From contig PLDF01000155.1 in the NCBI GenBank assembly GCA_003135055.1, positions 219-47,903 on the forward strand: 47,685 nt of DNA, written 5' to 3'. Every line of letters starts with the position of its first letter. The first letter of the stretch is position 1. Below are positions 39,000 to 47,071 of this stretch, in pieces. A program made the translations under genes and the position numbers. This stretch comes from Bryobacterales bacterium (GTDB lineage: Bacteria > Acidobacteriota > Terriglobia > Bryobacterales > Bryobacteraceae). The notes beneath the pieces were generated by a model. The model had not been told where the DNA came from. It saw only the letters and a list, made by a program, of their open reading frames with translations, and did no database searches.

Positions 39000-39953
39000 A
39001 TGTTCTACTTTCAACAGCTTTTCAATACGGCGATGGCCGGGATCGACTCAGGCGGCGCCACCGCCGGTGTTGTCCAAATTGCCCAATACATTCTATTGGC
39101 TAGTCTACTTTTCGGGATCTACGAGGCTTGGGCGCGCGGCGGGGACACACACTTCCTGGGAGCAACGGCGGTCCGATTCTTTGCGGTGGGACTCGTGATG
39201 GTGACCTACGGCTCGGCATTCCGGGATGTCAACGGCATGTTCAACAACGTGGCGAACTTCATCAACACCAGCACCGCAGGCGGTGGCGATGTCTTTGGTC
39301 AGTGGATGTCAGATCTGTCCACCTATTGGAACAACAATAACGGCATTCAGGCATTGTGGGGAATGATCACCGGGGCGTTTTCCGGACTCCTCGAATCACT
39401 GTTGCTGCTAGTTGGGTACATCCTCTTCCCCATCACCTACGCGCTGTTCTCACTGTTCTATGCGCTTTATGGCTCGATCCTGTACGTTGTCGGACCGTTC
39501 GTGCTGGCGCTGTATCCCGCATTCGGTTTTGGCGTAATGGCAAGAAAGTATCTGGTCAATCTGATGATCTTCAATGCCTGGGGGGTGTTGTATTCGATCT
39601 TCGGAGCGCTGATGGCCGCCATCAACATGAATTCCGTAAGCGCCGTACTCAATAGCGGAAATTTTGTAGGCGCTTTCAACGGCGTAACCGGATCACTGCT
39701 CCTTGGTCTGGCCAGCATCCTGTTGTCGCTCTGTATCGCGCTTATCCCCTTTCTAGCGAAACGAATTGTGGAGGGAGATGTCGGGCAAACCATGATTTCA
39801 GTGATCAGCACATCCATGATTGCGGCCAGAAGCGTTGGGTCGCTGTTCAGCGCCGGAGGAGGATCTGGCGGTAGTGGTGGCGCGGGCAGTAGCGGCGGTA
39901 GTGGTGGGGGCAGCAGCGCTGGGGGCGGTGGTGGCGCCGCCGCAGCAGTGTGA
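39000..39953 (+). CDS. virB6: VirB6/TrbL-type polytopic inner-membrane protein
   Basis: 317 residues from ATG 39000, two bases after the previous stop. About six to seven membrane helices, including IAQYILLASLLFGIYEAWAR, SLLLLVGYILFPITYALFSL and LLGLASILLSLCIALIPFLA. The VPxG-like segment of TrbL is not clear. It ends in a Gly/Ser tail (GGGSGGSGGAGSSGGSGGGS), also seen in TrbL proteins. It would form the inner-membrane pore. Confidence 0.8.
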   Translation: MFYFQQLFNTAMAGIDSGGATAGVVQIAQYILLASLLFGIYEAWARGGDTHFLGATAVRFFAVGLVMVTYGSAFRDVNGMFNNVANFINTSTAGGGDVFGQWMSDLSTYWNNNNGIQALWGMITGAFSGLLESLLLLVGYILFPITYALFSLFYALYGSILYVVGPFVLALYPAFGFGVMARKYLVNLMIFNAWGVLYSIFGALMAAINMNSVSAVLNSGNFVGAFNGVTGSLLLGLASILLSLCIALIPFLAKRIVEGDVGQTMISVISTSMIAARSVGSLFSAGGGSGGSGGAGSSGGSGGGSSAGGGGGAAAAV

Positions 39954-39983
39954 TGACAAGGGAATCGCGGACCGGAGGTGGAT

Positions 39984-40739
39984 ATGACGACTGGAAAGAG
40001 TGACCAGAACGTGGCGGAAAAAGCCCGATATACGCGGTACTACGAACACGACGGCATGCTGCGGGCGTACGCGAATCGCTCGATGGCGCTTGCAATGGTG
40101 TTTGCCGTCATCGCCTTAGGCTCTTTTGCATTCGCCGTGTATGTACGCCTGCAGCCACCCACCGTAATCCGGGTGGATAGTGACGGCGAGGCGACGATCG
40201 TGGGGGGCACTCCGGTCCCTGGCCACTCCGGAGGGTTAAACTTCGTCGCCTCGGCCGCGGAGGCTGCGCCCACAGAAGTGGAAGCCAAGGGAGTAGTCCG
40301 GCGATTTCTCGATCGCTACTTGAACTATACGCCCGCGACCGTGGACCGCCAGATGGCAGACGCACTGAACATGATGACAGGGAATTTCAAGGCTCTTGTT
40401 CTTAGCAGGCTGCGTGAGGACGACACGATCAACAAGATTCAAGACGGCCACATCGTCACGAATTTCACCATCCGCACGATCGCAGTAGTGCAAGGTTCGC
40501 CGCTGACGTTCACTGCCTTCGGGGTGAAAGAGATTCACCGGTTGCAGAACAAGCAAGAGACGACAGACCAGATCGTGGGCCGTTATAACGTTCGGTTGGC
40601 ACTCGACCGCCGAACGGAGTACAACCCGAGCGGTCTGCTGGTTGCCGACTACTGGGAGCAGCAGATGGTGGGGGACAAGAACACGGGCCTCTCACAGACG
40701 GACGAACTATCGCACGAGGCCACGGGCAGGAACCAGTAG
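39984..40739 (+). CDS. virB8: VirB8/TrbF-type assembly protein
   Basis: 251 residues from ATG 39984, with GGAGG five bases upstream; GTG 39978 is an alternative. A short cytoplasmic part (AEKARYTRYYEHDGMLRAYA), one helix at about 33-55, then a periplasmic NTF2-like domain with VEAKGVVRRFLDRYLNYTPA and LREDDTINKIQDGHIVTNFT. VirB8 nucleates the inner-membrane complex. The NTF2-like fold is inferred from family knowledge. Confidence 0.78.
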   Translation: MTTGKSDQNVAEKARYTRYYEHDGMLRAYANRSMALAMVFAVIALGSFAFAVYVRLQPPTVIRVDSDGEATIVGGTPVPGHSGGLNFVASAAEAAPTEVEAKGVVRRFLDRYLNYTPATVDRQMADALNMMTGNFKALVLSRLREDDTINKIQDGHIVTNFTIRTIAVVQGSPLTFTAFGVKEIHRLQNKQETTDQIVGRYNVRLALDRRTEYNPSGLLVADYWEQQMVGDKNTGLSQTDELSHEATGRNQ

Positions 40740-40773
40740 TGCAAGGTGCGAGGAATCGCGCGGGTTACACGAA

Positions 40774-41049
40774 ATGATTGATTCGAAACCAGACCCAAAG
40801 GGCGAGAACGCGACAACCTCCGGGCCGACCAGATTTGGTGGTCTCGATCAAGTCGACTGGCTGATGATCGCTATCTCCGTTCTCCTTGGAACCGTCGCCA
40901 AGCAGCACCACTTTCTGGACCTTTCCGATCAGTTCCTCGAATGGGTCCTGCCGTTCCTGTTGATGGTGGCCGGTTACAGGACCCGCCGCAAAGTCAAGGA
41001 ACTGATCGAAAGTTGGCGGGCGAAGGCGAAGAGCCCTTCCAGCGAATGA
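40774..41049 (+). CDS. Small two-helix membrane protein
   Basis: 91 residues. A polar N-terminus is followed by GGLDQVDWLMIAISVLLGTV and, after a short loop, FLEWVLPFLLMVAGY, ending in a basic helix RRKVKELIESWRAKAK. The D-x-x-D-x-L-M start of the hairpin recurs twice in the next gene. No family is recognised. Confidence 0.6.
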   Translation: MIDSKPDPKGENATTSGPTRFGGLDQVDWLMIAISVLLGTVAKQHHFLDLSDQFLEWVLPFLLMVAGYRTRRKVKELIESWRAKAKSPSSE

Positions 41050-41062
41050 AAGAGAGGCAGAT

Positions 41063-41599
41063 ATGCGTACGTTTTTTCCTTCCACCTATGACCGCGCCGA
41101 CGTGCTGATGAGCGCCGGTTGCAGCACCTTCGTCAGTGCGGCATTGATCCTGGTAATTCCTCGCTTCGGAATTCTTCTGCTCGAAATCCTTTTGGGACTC
41201 TTCTTTATTGGCTGTGCTCTGATGGCGCGGAAGCGTCTCCGCAGGCAGGCGCTGGGCCAGGACAGATCCGACAAGTCAAAAGACGCAAGGACGAGGCGGT
41301 TCGACAGGTATGACGTTCTCATGATTCTCGCAGTTGTCGTAGTTCAGACCAGCACCGCAGGATTGTTGAGAAAAGCAGGCCTGGCAGAGGGCACGGTGGG
41401 CATCCTACCCCTCTTCCTGTTCGCGGCGGCCATCCTGCTGAAGCCACGCGCGGTGGAGTTTATCGAAGGCCGCAGGAAAACCAAACAGGCTGGCCGAAAC
41501 AGCAACAATCTGGAGAACCTCGCCGTCCAAGACCCGGCCAGTGAGGCTGGAACAAAGACCGTCGAACACGCGGCAACTAAGAATGGAGACCTCGAATGA
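41063..41599 (+). CDS. Four-helix membrane protein with an internal repeat
   Basis: 178 residues in two similar halves: YDRADVLMSAGCSTFVSAAL with a second helix LLLEILLGLFFIGCALMARK, and FDRYDVLMILAVVVVQTSTA with PLFLFAAAILLKPRAVEF. Each half resembles the 91-residue protein before it. The C-terminal 45 residues are polar. Its stop overlaps the next start (ATGA). No known family; likely an accessory of the transfer machine. Confidence 0.65.
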   Translation: MRTFFPSTYDRADVLMSAGCSTFVSAALILVIPRFGILLLEILLGLFFIGCALMARKRLRRQALGQDRSDKSKDARTRRFDRYDVLMILAVVVVQTSTAGLLRKAGLAEGTVGILPLFLFAAAILLKPRAVEFIEGRRKTKQAGRNSNNLENLAVQDPASEAGTKTVEHAATKNGDLE

Positions 41600-41997
41600 A
41601 AGTGAGCGAACAACCGACTGCAGTTAATGGAGCAGAATCGATCGCAGATTCGAAGATCACCCACCCTGCGGCAAGTGAAGGGAGGAGATCGCGAGCCGTT
41701 ACGGACTCCAAGCCGACTCTGCCGAGAAACACGGCGACACGGCGTCGGCGCAATCGGCAGGACAATTCAGAGACCTCAGGAGAGGAACGCTTCTTTCTCG
41801 CCGGCGGAAGCAACGACGGTGCGGTTCCGGCGCTCGGTCGCGAGTGTGGCTCCGAAGCTGAGGCAATCATTGATGCATTTCGCGAAAGAGTGAACTTCTA
41901 CAGGCTTTCTGAGTTTCAGACCCGAGCGGATGTGGGTCCATCGGGGGAACCGATCTTACGGAAGGATGGACTAAAGAAAAATAATCCGGCTTCTTAA
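41596..41997 (+). CDS. Unknown polar protein
   Basis: 133 residues, coupled by ATGA to the preceding membrane protein. The first half is disordered and basic (TATRRRRNRQDN), and the second has a helix EAEAIIDAFRERVNFYRLSE. No membrane segment, signal or family is seen. The basic stretch could bind nucleic acid; this is only a possibility. Confidence 0.5.
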   Translation: MKVSEQPTAVNGAESIADSKITHPAASEGRRSRAVTDSKPTLPRNTATRRRRNRQDNSETSGEERFFLAGGSNDGAVPALGRECGSEAEAIIDAFRERVNFYRLSEFQTRADVGPSGEPILRKDGLKKNNPAS

Positions 41998-42000
41998 ACA

Positions 42001-42020
42001 AAGGAAACTTCGGTTTCCTT
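42001..42020 (+). terminator. Perfect UUCG-tetraloop hairpin after the 41596 gene
   Basis: AAGGAAAC at 42001-42008, loop TTCG, GTTTCCTT at 42013-42020: an 8-bp perfect stem closed by a very stable UUCG loop, four bases after the stop. No U-run follows, so it may be a processing or attenuation signal between the membrane genes and the genes downstream rather than a full terminator. Confidence 0.55.
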
Positions 42021-42100
42021 GAAGCACCCAGACTTTCTGGGATTCTGCTGTTCCGTAAAAGGGCAGCCCAACTTCACTTGCAGTCAAAAAGGAGAAGCCG

Positions 42101-42328
42101 ATGTCGGAAAGGAATCAGATCGTCGTGGTTTTGATCGTGGCGCTCTTGCTTGGGGCGTTCGTGGATCGAAGCACGGCCCTAAGGATAGTCGCTGGGGTGG
42201 CTCTGCTGTGGACGCTGCAGAACCAACCAACGGTCTTCGAGTGTATCCGGAAGCTGTTCTCGTTACGGCGAGGGGGGCCTTCTGTTCGAGAGTACCGCGG
42301 AGGCACAACAACTGTTCACGCCTCTTAG
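42101..42328 (+). CDS. Small two-helix membrane protein
   Basis: 75 residues, preceded by AAAAAGGAG at good spacing. Hydrophobic N-terminal half (QIVVVLIVALLLGAFVDR and LRIVAGVALLWTLQ), then a basic cysteine-containing tail FECIRKLFSLRRGG. No family is seen. It stands between the hairpin and the large polymerase-like gene. Confidence 0.6.
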   Translation: MSERNQIVVVLIVALLLGAFVDRSTALRIVAGVALLWTLQNQPTVFECIRKLFSLRRGGPSVREYRGGTTTVHAS

Positions 42329-42527
42329 GGTAGTGATAGTCCTGGCGAGGTTGGGTCGTTTTCGGCGTTCCATCCTCACCAAGTAGCAACTGAATCGCAT
42401 CAGCAAGTGGTCGGGCTCTTTGGAGTCAGGCCGGGAACTTCACAGTTTTCGGCAGGGCAGCAAGGGAGCACGGCTCCTTTCCCTGCTCTGTCATAACCAA
42501 CCAGATCAGAGAAAAGGAGAACTTGAG

Positions 42528-45380
42528 ATGCCTAACATGAACCGCGCGACAGATATTCTGCGCGTGAAACAGATCGCAATCGATGAGGACGGCAACGTGA
42601 CGAAGCGGTTCCCGCGGATCGACGCAGAGGGGCAGTTGAAAAATACGCTCCTATTCGCGATGCATCCGGAGATCTGTGTCCTTTCGATGCAGGTACCGGG
42701 AGGTCTTCTGGACGCGTACGAACAAGCAAGGATCAGCCAGGTCCTGATGCGTGTGCGTCACGAGGGCCGGGAATATTGTCTCATCGGCGCCAGCGGCTCG
42801 GCAAAAGACGGAAAGTTCTATGCCGTCGATGCCCAGCACGAGAAACTGATCGCCGACCGATTCCAGAAATGGCCGCAGGCTGCCATCACGTACTTCGGCA
42901 TTCTGGTTTCCGACTGCAAGGTCGTGATCCAGGAGCCTGACGTCAACATGCTGGTGGTCGAAGATCACGCTTTGGGAACAAACGATTGCAGGGGGTGGAT
43001 CTCGGAGAGGCTGTTCCGCAAGCTCAACTTGCCGGATCATCGCTTCTACCAGTTCCGCCTTGCCTTCGACCGGACCCAGGCGAAAGGCTCATTCAAGATC
43101 ATGCAAGACGACGTTGCTGATCTGTTGAAGGCCGACATCATTCTTCCCGAAAGCTCCGTCAAACCAAAGCTTGAGCTGGGTTTCCTAAACGAGTGCCAAA
43201 AGTGGATTGCGGGACTCGCGAGTGGAATCCAGGGAGTGCGGTTCCGGTCTCCGATTGTTCTGGGGATCCGGGACTACTCTCGTGAGCTGCAGTTCAAATC
43301 GAGCTACACGCTTACCGAACACGCGCCGCTCGACTCTCTCAGGACCGAGATCATCCCTCGGGCGCTTGAAGAAGTCCGCGACGTCGTTTCCTCTGCCTTG
43401 TCCGGCGACTATCAAAAGCTCCTGGAAGCTATTGGGTCGTCTCCAGTGCAGCCAAAGGTGGAGGACTCTGAAGACGAAGAGTTCACGTCTTACGAACACA
43501 GCATCGTCGAGGCCGTCCTGAAAGCAGACGGCAGTGGCATGTTGGTCAAACACCCTTTCATCAACGGCAAGTTGCAACAGTTGCTGGCGAAGTGGGCGTT
43601 TAAGGTATCGACCGGAGGTGGTTTTCGGATGCCGGCATTCGCGCTGGCAGACGATGGCTACCTGTTCGTCGACAACGGGCAGGTATTCGCAGGATCGGAC
43701 TGGATTCCGGTGGATTCGAGCATCAGCTCGCTCTCAACCAAGCGCGGGCTTGTGATTCGCTATCCCATCCGGATGAAGGAAGATTTGTTGCCGATCCGGA
43801 TACTCTCGTTTGAGAACACGGTGGACCTCCTGGAGAAGGTCCTTCGCGGGATCGGCTGCAGGATGGATTCGGCGAAGATTCCCGACCTGGTCGGCCGCCA
43901 ACTGAGGCTTCCCGGTACCTTCTCTCTACACTCGAAGACCGCGGAACGCAATGGCGGCGATTTCGATTTCGATTTGGTCGCCGTTCTTCAGGACTCTGAC
44001 TTCCCGCGTTTTGTGCAGAGCCGTTTTGACATGTGCGAGGGGTATCAGAAGAAGAAGGACAAAAAGACCAAGATCAAATCTCCCTGGTGGAACCTGGCAG
44101 ACGTTGCTATGAAGGCTCGTGGCAATCAAATCGGCAGGATCACCAACCTGATCAGTGACTGTATCGCATCGGGGCGGACCGACTGCGCTTACGAACTGGT
44201 GGATCAGTTGCAAAATGCACTGGACAGTCTGAAGCACAACGTCCAGGTGGATCAGGAAGTGATCAAGCGGATTCGTGGCGAGGTTCCCAAGGCACCGTGG
44301 CTGGCGACGAAAGAAGCCAAGCGCATCTCCGATATGCCGATGGAAGTAGCCATCGGCAGCTCGGATATCGTAGGGCAGCTTTACAACCACGTCCGCAAGG
44401 AGATCGGTATTCTCTTCCAGGATGTTTTTCCGTTACGTGATTTTGGCGGGATGATCCGGGGAGAGACTTTTGACCGGGACATGTACGAGGAATGCCGGAA
44501 GATCAACAAGACCTTTGGCAGCCTCGTGGGTGAACTCCGGAAACGAACTGAGAAGTGCCAGGCTGCCGTCGGCGAGGCACAAGCGAGGTTCGATGCCGCG
44601 AGAGACCACAAGAACCCTGACGTTCGCAAAAAGGCTTCGAAGGCGCTCTACCGGACAAAGGCGGCTCTCCGAGACAACGAAGACCGCTGCCGGGAGGAGA
44701 TGCGGGACTTCCACCGTTTTCTCGCCGATTGGGGGAACGGCAAGCGGAAAAACCGGAGAGGCTGGTGTCAGGCTTTGCACTCGATCGCAACAGGCACGCG
44801 AAGTGCGCAAGAGGGCAAGGCCACTGGCGCCATCGTCTTTCACGCCTTTCCGCAGGAGGCCCTGGACAAGCTGCTCGAAGAGACTGGCGGACGCCCCATT
44901 CAACTACATTTGCCTGAACTGCCCGATGGAGAGATCGTATTCGACGACTCGGGGAATGTGTACCGGGTCGAGCGAATCCAACTCGAAGGCGGGCAAGTCC
45001 AGGTGCGGCGAATCTTCTTGTTCCGGATGACGGGGCAAGGAAACATCATTCTCGACGGAGTGCGGGTAGATTCTGTGCAACCGTTCGCCATGCAGGAAGG
45101 ATCTGGAGAGATCCGGAATGGCCTGGTGACGTTCTCGAATCTGCCGCAGCATCCCGCCGTCCGCACTCGCAAGGCCAGAGTTCTGCGCAGCCGTGAAGAC
45201 CGGCGGGAGTTTCTGGCGGTTTGCGAGGAAACCCTTGGTTCGAGCTTTTCGGTGTTCGTGGACGGCGATCCAACGAGCATCCGACAACTCGATACCGATG
45301 CGAAGAAGCAAGCGTTCCTCGAATGCGCGCCGGTTCGCCCCTGGGAATCCCGGCCATTTCAGGGAGCGCCTGTACAGTAA
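42528..45380 (+). CDS. Large soluble protein; candidate single-chain two-barrel RNA polymerase-like enzyme
   Basis: 950 residues from ATG 42528, with AAAAGGAG upstream. No signal or membrane segment. GLVIRYPI at about 407-414 is followed about 65 residues later by NGGDFDFDLVAVLQD, with aspartates 478, 480 and 482. In RdRps of the QDE-1 type and in cellular beta-prime, an RNP/RAP motif precedes the metal-binding D-x-D-G-D (for example SGSDLDGDLYFV) by a similar distance. Here the glycine is replaced by Phe. A helical, coiled-coil-like segment follows at about 650-735 (RKRTEKCQAAVGEAQARFDA), then a C-terminal beta-rich domain. It lies inside the transfer operon, 46 bp before the next gene's proposed leader hairpin. 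It could instead be an unrelated replication or DNA-processing protein; the polymerase reading is a hypothesis. Confidence 0.5.
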   Translation: MPNMNRATDILRVKQIAIDEDGNVTKRFPRIDAEGQLKNTLLFAMHPEICVLSMQVPGGLLDAYEQARISQVLMRVRHEGREYCLIGASGSAKDGKFYAVDAQHEKLIADRFQKWPQAAITYFGILVSDCKVVIQEPDVNMLVVEDHALGTNDCRGWISERLFRKLNLPDHRFYQFRLAFDRTQAKGSFKIMQDDVADLLKADIILPESSVKPKLELGFLNECQKWIAGLASGIQGVRFRSPIVLGIRDYSRELQFKSSYTLTEHAPLDSLRTEIIPRALEEVRDVVSSALSGDYQKLLEAIGSSPVQPKVEDSEDEEFTSYEHSIVEAVLKADGSGMLVKHPFINGKLQQLLAKWAFKVSTGGGFRMPAFALADDGYLFVDNGQVFAGSDWIPVDSSISSLSTKRGLVIRYPIRMKEDLLPIRILSFENTVDLLEKVLRGIGCRMDSAKIPDLVGRQLRLPGTFSLHSKTAERNGGDFDFDLVAVLQDSDFPRFVQSRFDMCEGYQKKKDKKTKIKSPWWNLADVAMKARGNQIGRITNLISDCIASGRTDCAYELVDQLQNALDSLKHNVQVDQEVIKRIRGEVPKAPWLATKEAKRISDMPMEVAIGSSDIVGQLYNHVRKEIGILFQDVFPLRDFGGMIRGETFDRDMYEECRKINKTFGSLVGELRKRTEKCQAAVGEAQARFDAARDHKNPDVRKKASKALYRTKAALRDNEDRCREEMRDFHRFLADWGNGKRKNRRGWCQALHSIATGTRSAQEGKATGAIVFHAFPQEALDKLLEETGGRPIQLHLPELPDGEIVFDDSGNVYRVERIQLEGGQVQVRRIFLFRMTGQGNIILDGVRVDSVQPFAMQEGSGEIRNGLVTFSNLPQHPAVRTRKARVLRSREDRREFLAVCEETLGSSFSVFVDGDPTSIRQLDTDAKKQAFLECAPVRPWESRPFQGAPVQ

Positions 45381-45386
45381 GCAAGT

Positions 45387-45419
45387 CGCCGGGGGCTACT
45401 CGAAAGAGGGTCCCCGGTG
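45387..45419 (+). promoter_or_regulatory. GC-rich hairpin between the polymerase-like gene and the second virB9-like gene
   Basis: CGCCGGGGGC at 45387-45396 pairs with GTCCCCGGTG at 45410-45419 (10 bp, two G-U), loop TACTCGAAAGAGG. It begins 6 bases after the previous stop. No T-run follows, so it may lower expression of downstream genes or stabilise the mRNA end. Confidence 0.45.
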
Positions 45420-45452
45420 ATTCGAATGAAGACAGTAGAGGAGATCAAGAAC

Positions 45453-46334
45453 GTGAGACATCTTCTGATAGGAACTCTGACGCTGGCAATAACGCTGTCG
45501 CCGCTGCCAGCGCAGAAAATTGAAAACGAAACTCCATCACGTGAACACGTGGTGCAAGTGCAAACCGCAATGAACCACCTGACCGTTATCGAAGTTGGCG
45601 AGCCCGTAACCACAGTGGCCGTCGGCTCTCCGCAGTCTTTCAAGGTTGAGCGGCGAGAGAACAAGGTATTCATCCAGCCACTCGTGGAAAGCGTCTCCAC
45701 CAACCTCTTTATATGGACGGAGTCGACACGGCTAAACTACGAGCTTGTGCCCGCGATCAGCGATGCCGGGCAAATGGATTTTGCGATCGATTACCCCCGG
45801 CAGAAACCGCCGGCACCGGCGACCCAGCCAAAGCCCTCCGAGCCGACTGCCATACCACCCGCCGTGCCTGGCGAAATGTTATTGAAGAGCACGCCTGTGC
45901 GGTTGATAGGCCTAGCGGCGGCGCCGAAGGCGAACTTGGGAGTCCTAATCCGGGACGTCTATCGCCGGCAGGACGAGGTTTTCATTCGATATTCCATCGA
46001 GAACCGTTCGAGCCAGACGCTTCGCACGGGCCGGCCAAGTGCAGTATCTTTGAGCGGACTGAGACTTGATCGGTCGCTGTGGGCACTCCAGAACTCGCAG
46101 TTGGGCATAGACGTCGCCTCGCGCTTAAGAGCCGATGACGCACCCATTCCCCTCAAGATCACGCAATCTGAACCGGGCATTGCGGAATTGGCGCCCGGCG
46201 AAGCCAGGCTCGGCGTTTTGGCGCTCCAACTTCCACCGGTGAAGCCAGATGCGAAGAAGGCGCAACCCACCGTACTACAAATTTTATTCCCGGTCGATCG
46301 CTCGGGAAATCTGACCGCCACTCTGGTGCTGTAG
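45453..46334 (+). CDS. VirB9/TrbG-like protein, second copy
   Basis: 293 residues if started at GTG 45453, chosen because AGAGGAG lies 9 bases upstream and the result is a clean signal peptide (MRHLLIGTLTLAITLSPLPA). ATG 45426 is an in-frame alternative. The N-domain reads MNHLTVIEVGEPVTTVAVGS and SVSTNLFIWTESTRLNYEL, as in VirB9/TrbG. A Pro-rich linker follows, then an Ig-like C-terminal domain (QDEVFIRYSIENRSSQTLRT, PGEARLGVLALQLP). It shares domain order with the protein at 29065 but is quite diverged. Both are probably outer-ring or periplasmic parts of the same apparatus. Confidence 0.65.
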   Translation: MRHLLIGTLTLAITLSPLPAQKIENETPSREHVVQVQTAMNHLTVIEVGEPVTTVAVGSPQSFKVERRENKVFIQPLVESVSTNLFIWTESTRLNYELVPAISDAGQMDFAIDYPRQKPPAPATQPKPSEPTAIPPAVPGEMLLKSTPVRLIGLAAAPKANLGVLIRDVYRRQDEVFIRYSIENRSSQTLRTGRPSAVSLSGLRLDRSLWALQNSQLGIDVASRLRADDAPIPLKITQSEPGIAELAPGEARLGVLALQLPPVKPDAKKAQPTVLQILFPVDRSGNLTATLVL

Positions 46335-46353
46335 TTTTTCTGGAGCGAGACCA

Positions 46354-46587
46354 ATGGAACCCGAGTACCAGACAGTCAGCCAGATGTACGAGCGTCTGTT
46401 ACTGATGATCCGGCAACGCGACGACACTGGATTTCGTCTCGCCGTGACGGACGCAGCTCTGCAGCCGCGGAACCCGTTCGAGCCGGCAAATAAGCGACGG
46501 CCGAAACCGGCCGTCGCGATCGCCATCAGCCTTTTTGTCGTGCTTGCGCTGGTTTTTCTCTACTTCAGTTTCCAAAACAAGGGGTAG
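46354..46587 (+). CDS. Small tail-anchored membrane protein
   Basis: 77 residues, 19 bp after the previous stop with a GGAG site. A soluble helical N-terminus (EPEYQTVSQMYERLLLMIRQ) is followed by a single C-terminal helix AVAIAISLFVVLALVFLYFS. A perfect 9-bp inverted repeat (GCGACGGCC/GGCCGTCGC, 46494-46517) lies within the gene. No family is recognised. Confidence 0.6.
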   Translation: MEPEYQTVSQMYERLLLMIRQRDDTGFRLAVTDAALQPRNPFEPANKRRPKPAVAIAISLFVVLALVFLYFSFQNKG

Positions 46588-46592
46588 CTACT

Positions 46593-47021
46593 GTGTCGAT
46601 ATTCCAACGAAAGCTGTTGTGCGACATGGCGTCTACCCTTCCCACAAGCGAACCGGAAGATGCCTGTGGGGACATGCAAGCAGAATCGGCGCTTCAGGAC
46701 GTCATCTTCTCGGAAGTGGTCACCTCCGTTTGCTACTGGGCGACCGTCCTCCTGTTGGCGATCGCCGGCACGGGGCTGCTTTACTGGCGATTCACCCATC
46801 CCGGCCCATTCGCCGTGCCAGTCGGCGATCCGTTTGGCGTAACGACACCGCCATGGCTGATAGTGTCTCTGCCACCGATCGGGGTTGCGGCCTCTCTCGG
46901 CCACGCAGCGTGGTCCGCAGTCCGGGGCCAACGGATCTGGAGAATGTTGGCGGCGGCGGCCGGTCTCATCGCAGTAATGGGCGCGGCTACCCTGATCGAA
47001 ACACACCTGGCAGCGCTCTAA
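46593..47021 (+). CDS. Three-helix membrane protein upstream of the coupling protein
   Basis: 142 residues from GTG 46593; ATG 46626 is another option. Helices: VCYWATVLLLAIAGTGLLYW, PPWLIVSLPPIGVAASLGHA and MLAAAAGLIAVMGAATLI. No family is seen. It is 50 bp before the VirD4-type gene, so it may be a membrane partner of the coupling protein. Confidence 0.58.
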   Translation: MSIFQRKLLCDMASTLPTSEPEDACGDMQAESALQDVIFSEVVTSVCYWATVLLLAIAGTGLLYWRFTHPGPFAVPVGDPFGVTTPPWLIVSLPPIGVAASLGHAAWSAVRGQRIWRMLAAAAGLIAVMGAATLIETHLAAL

Positions 47022-47071
47022 AGGCGCCTTCACCGCCGCCCGAAAGTCTTAGTCGTTCATGAGGTACATCT

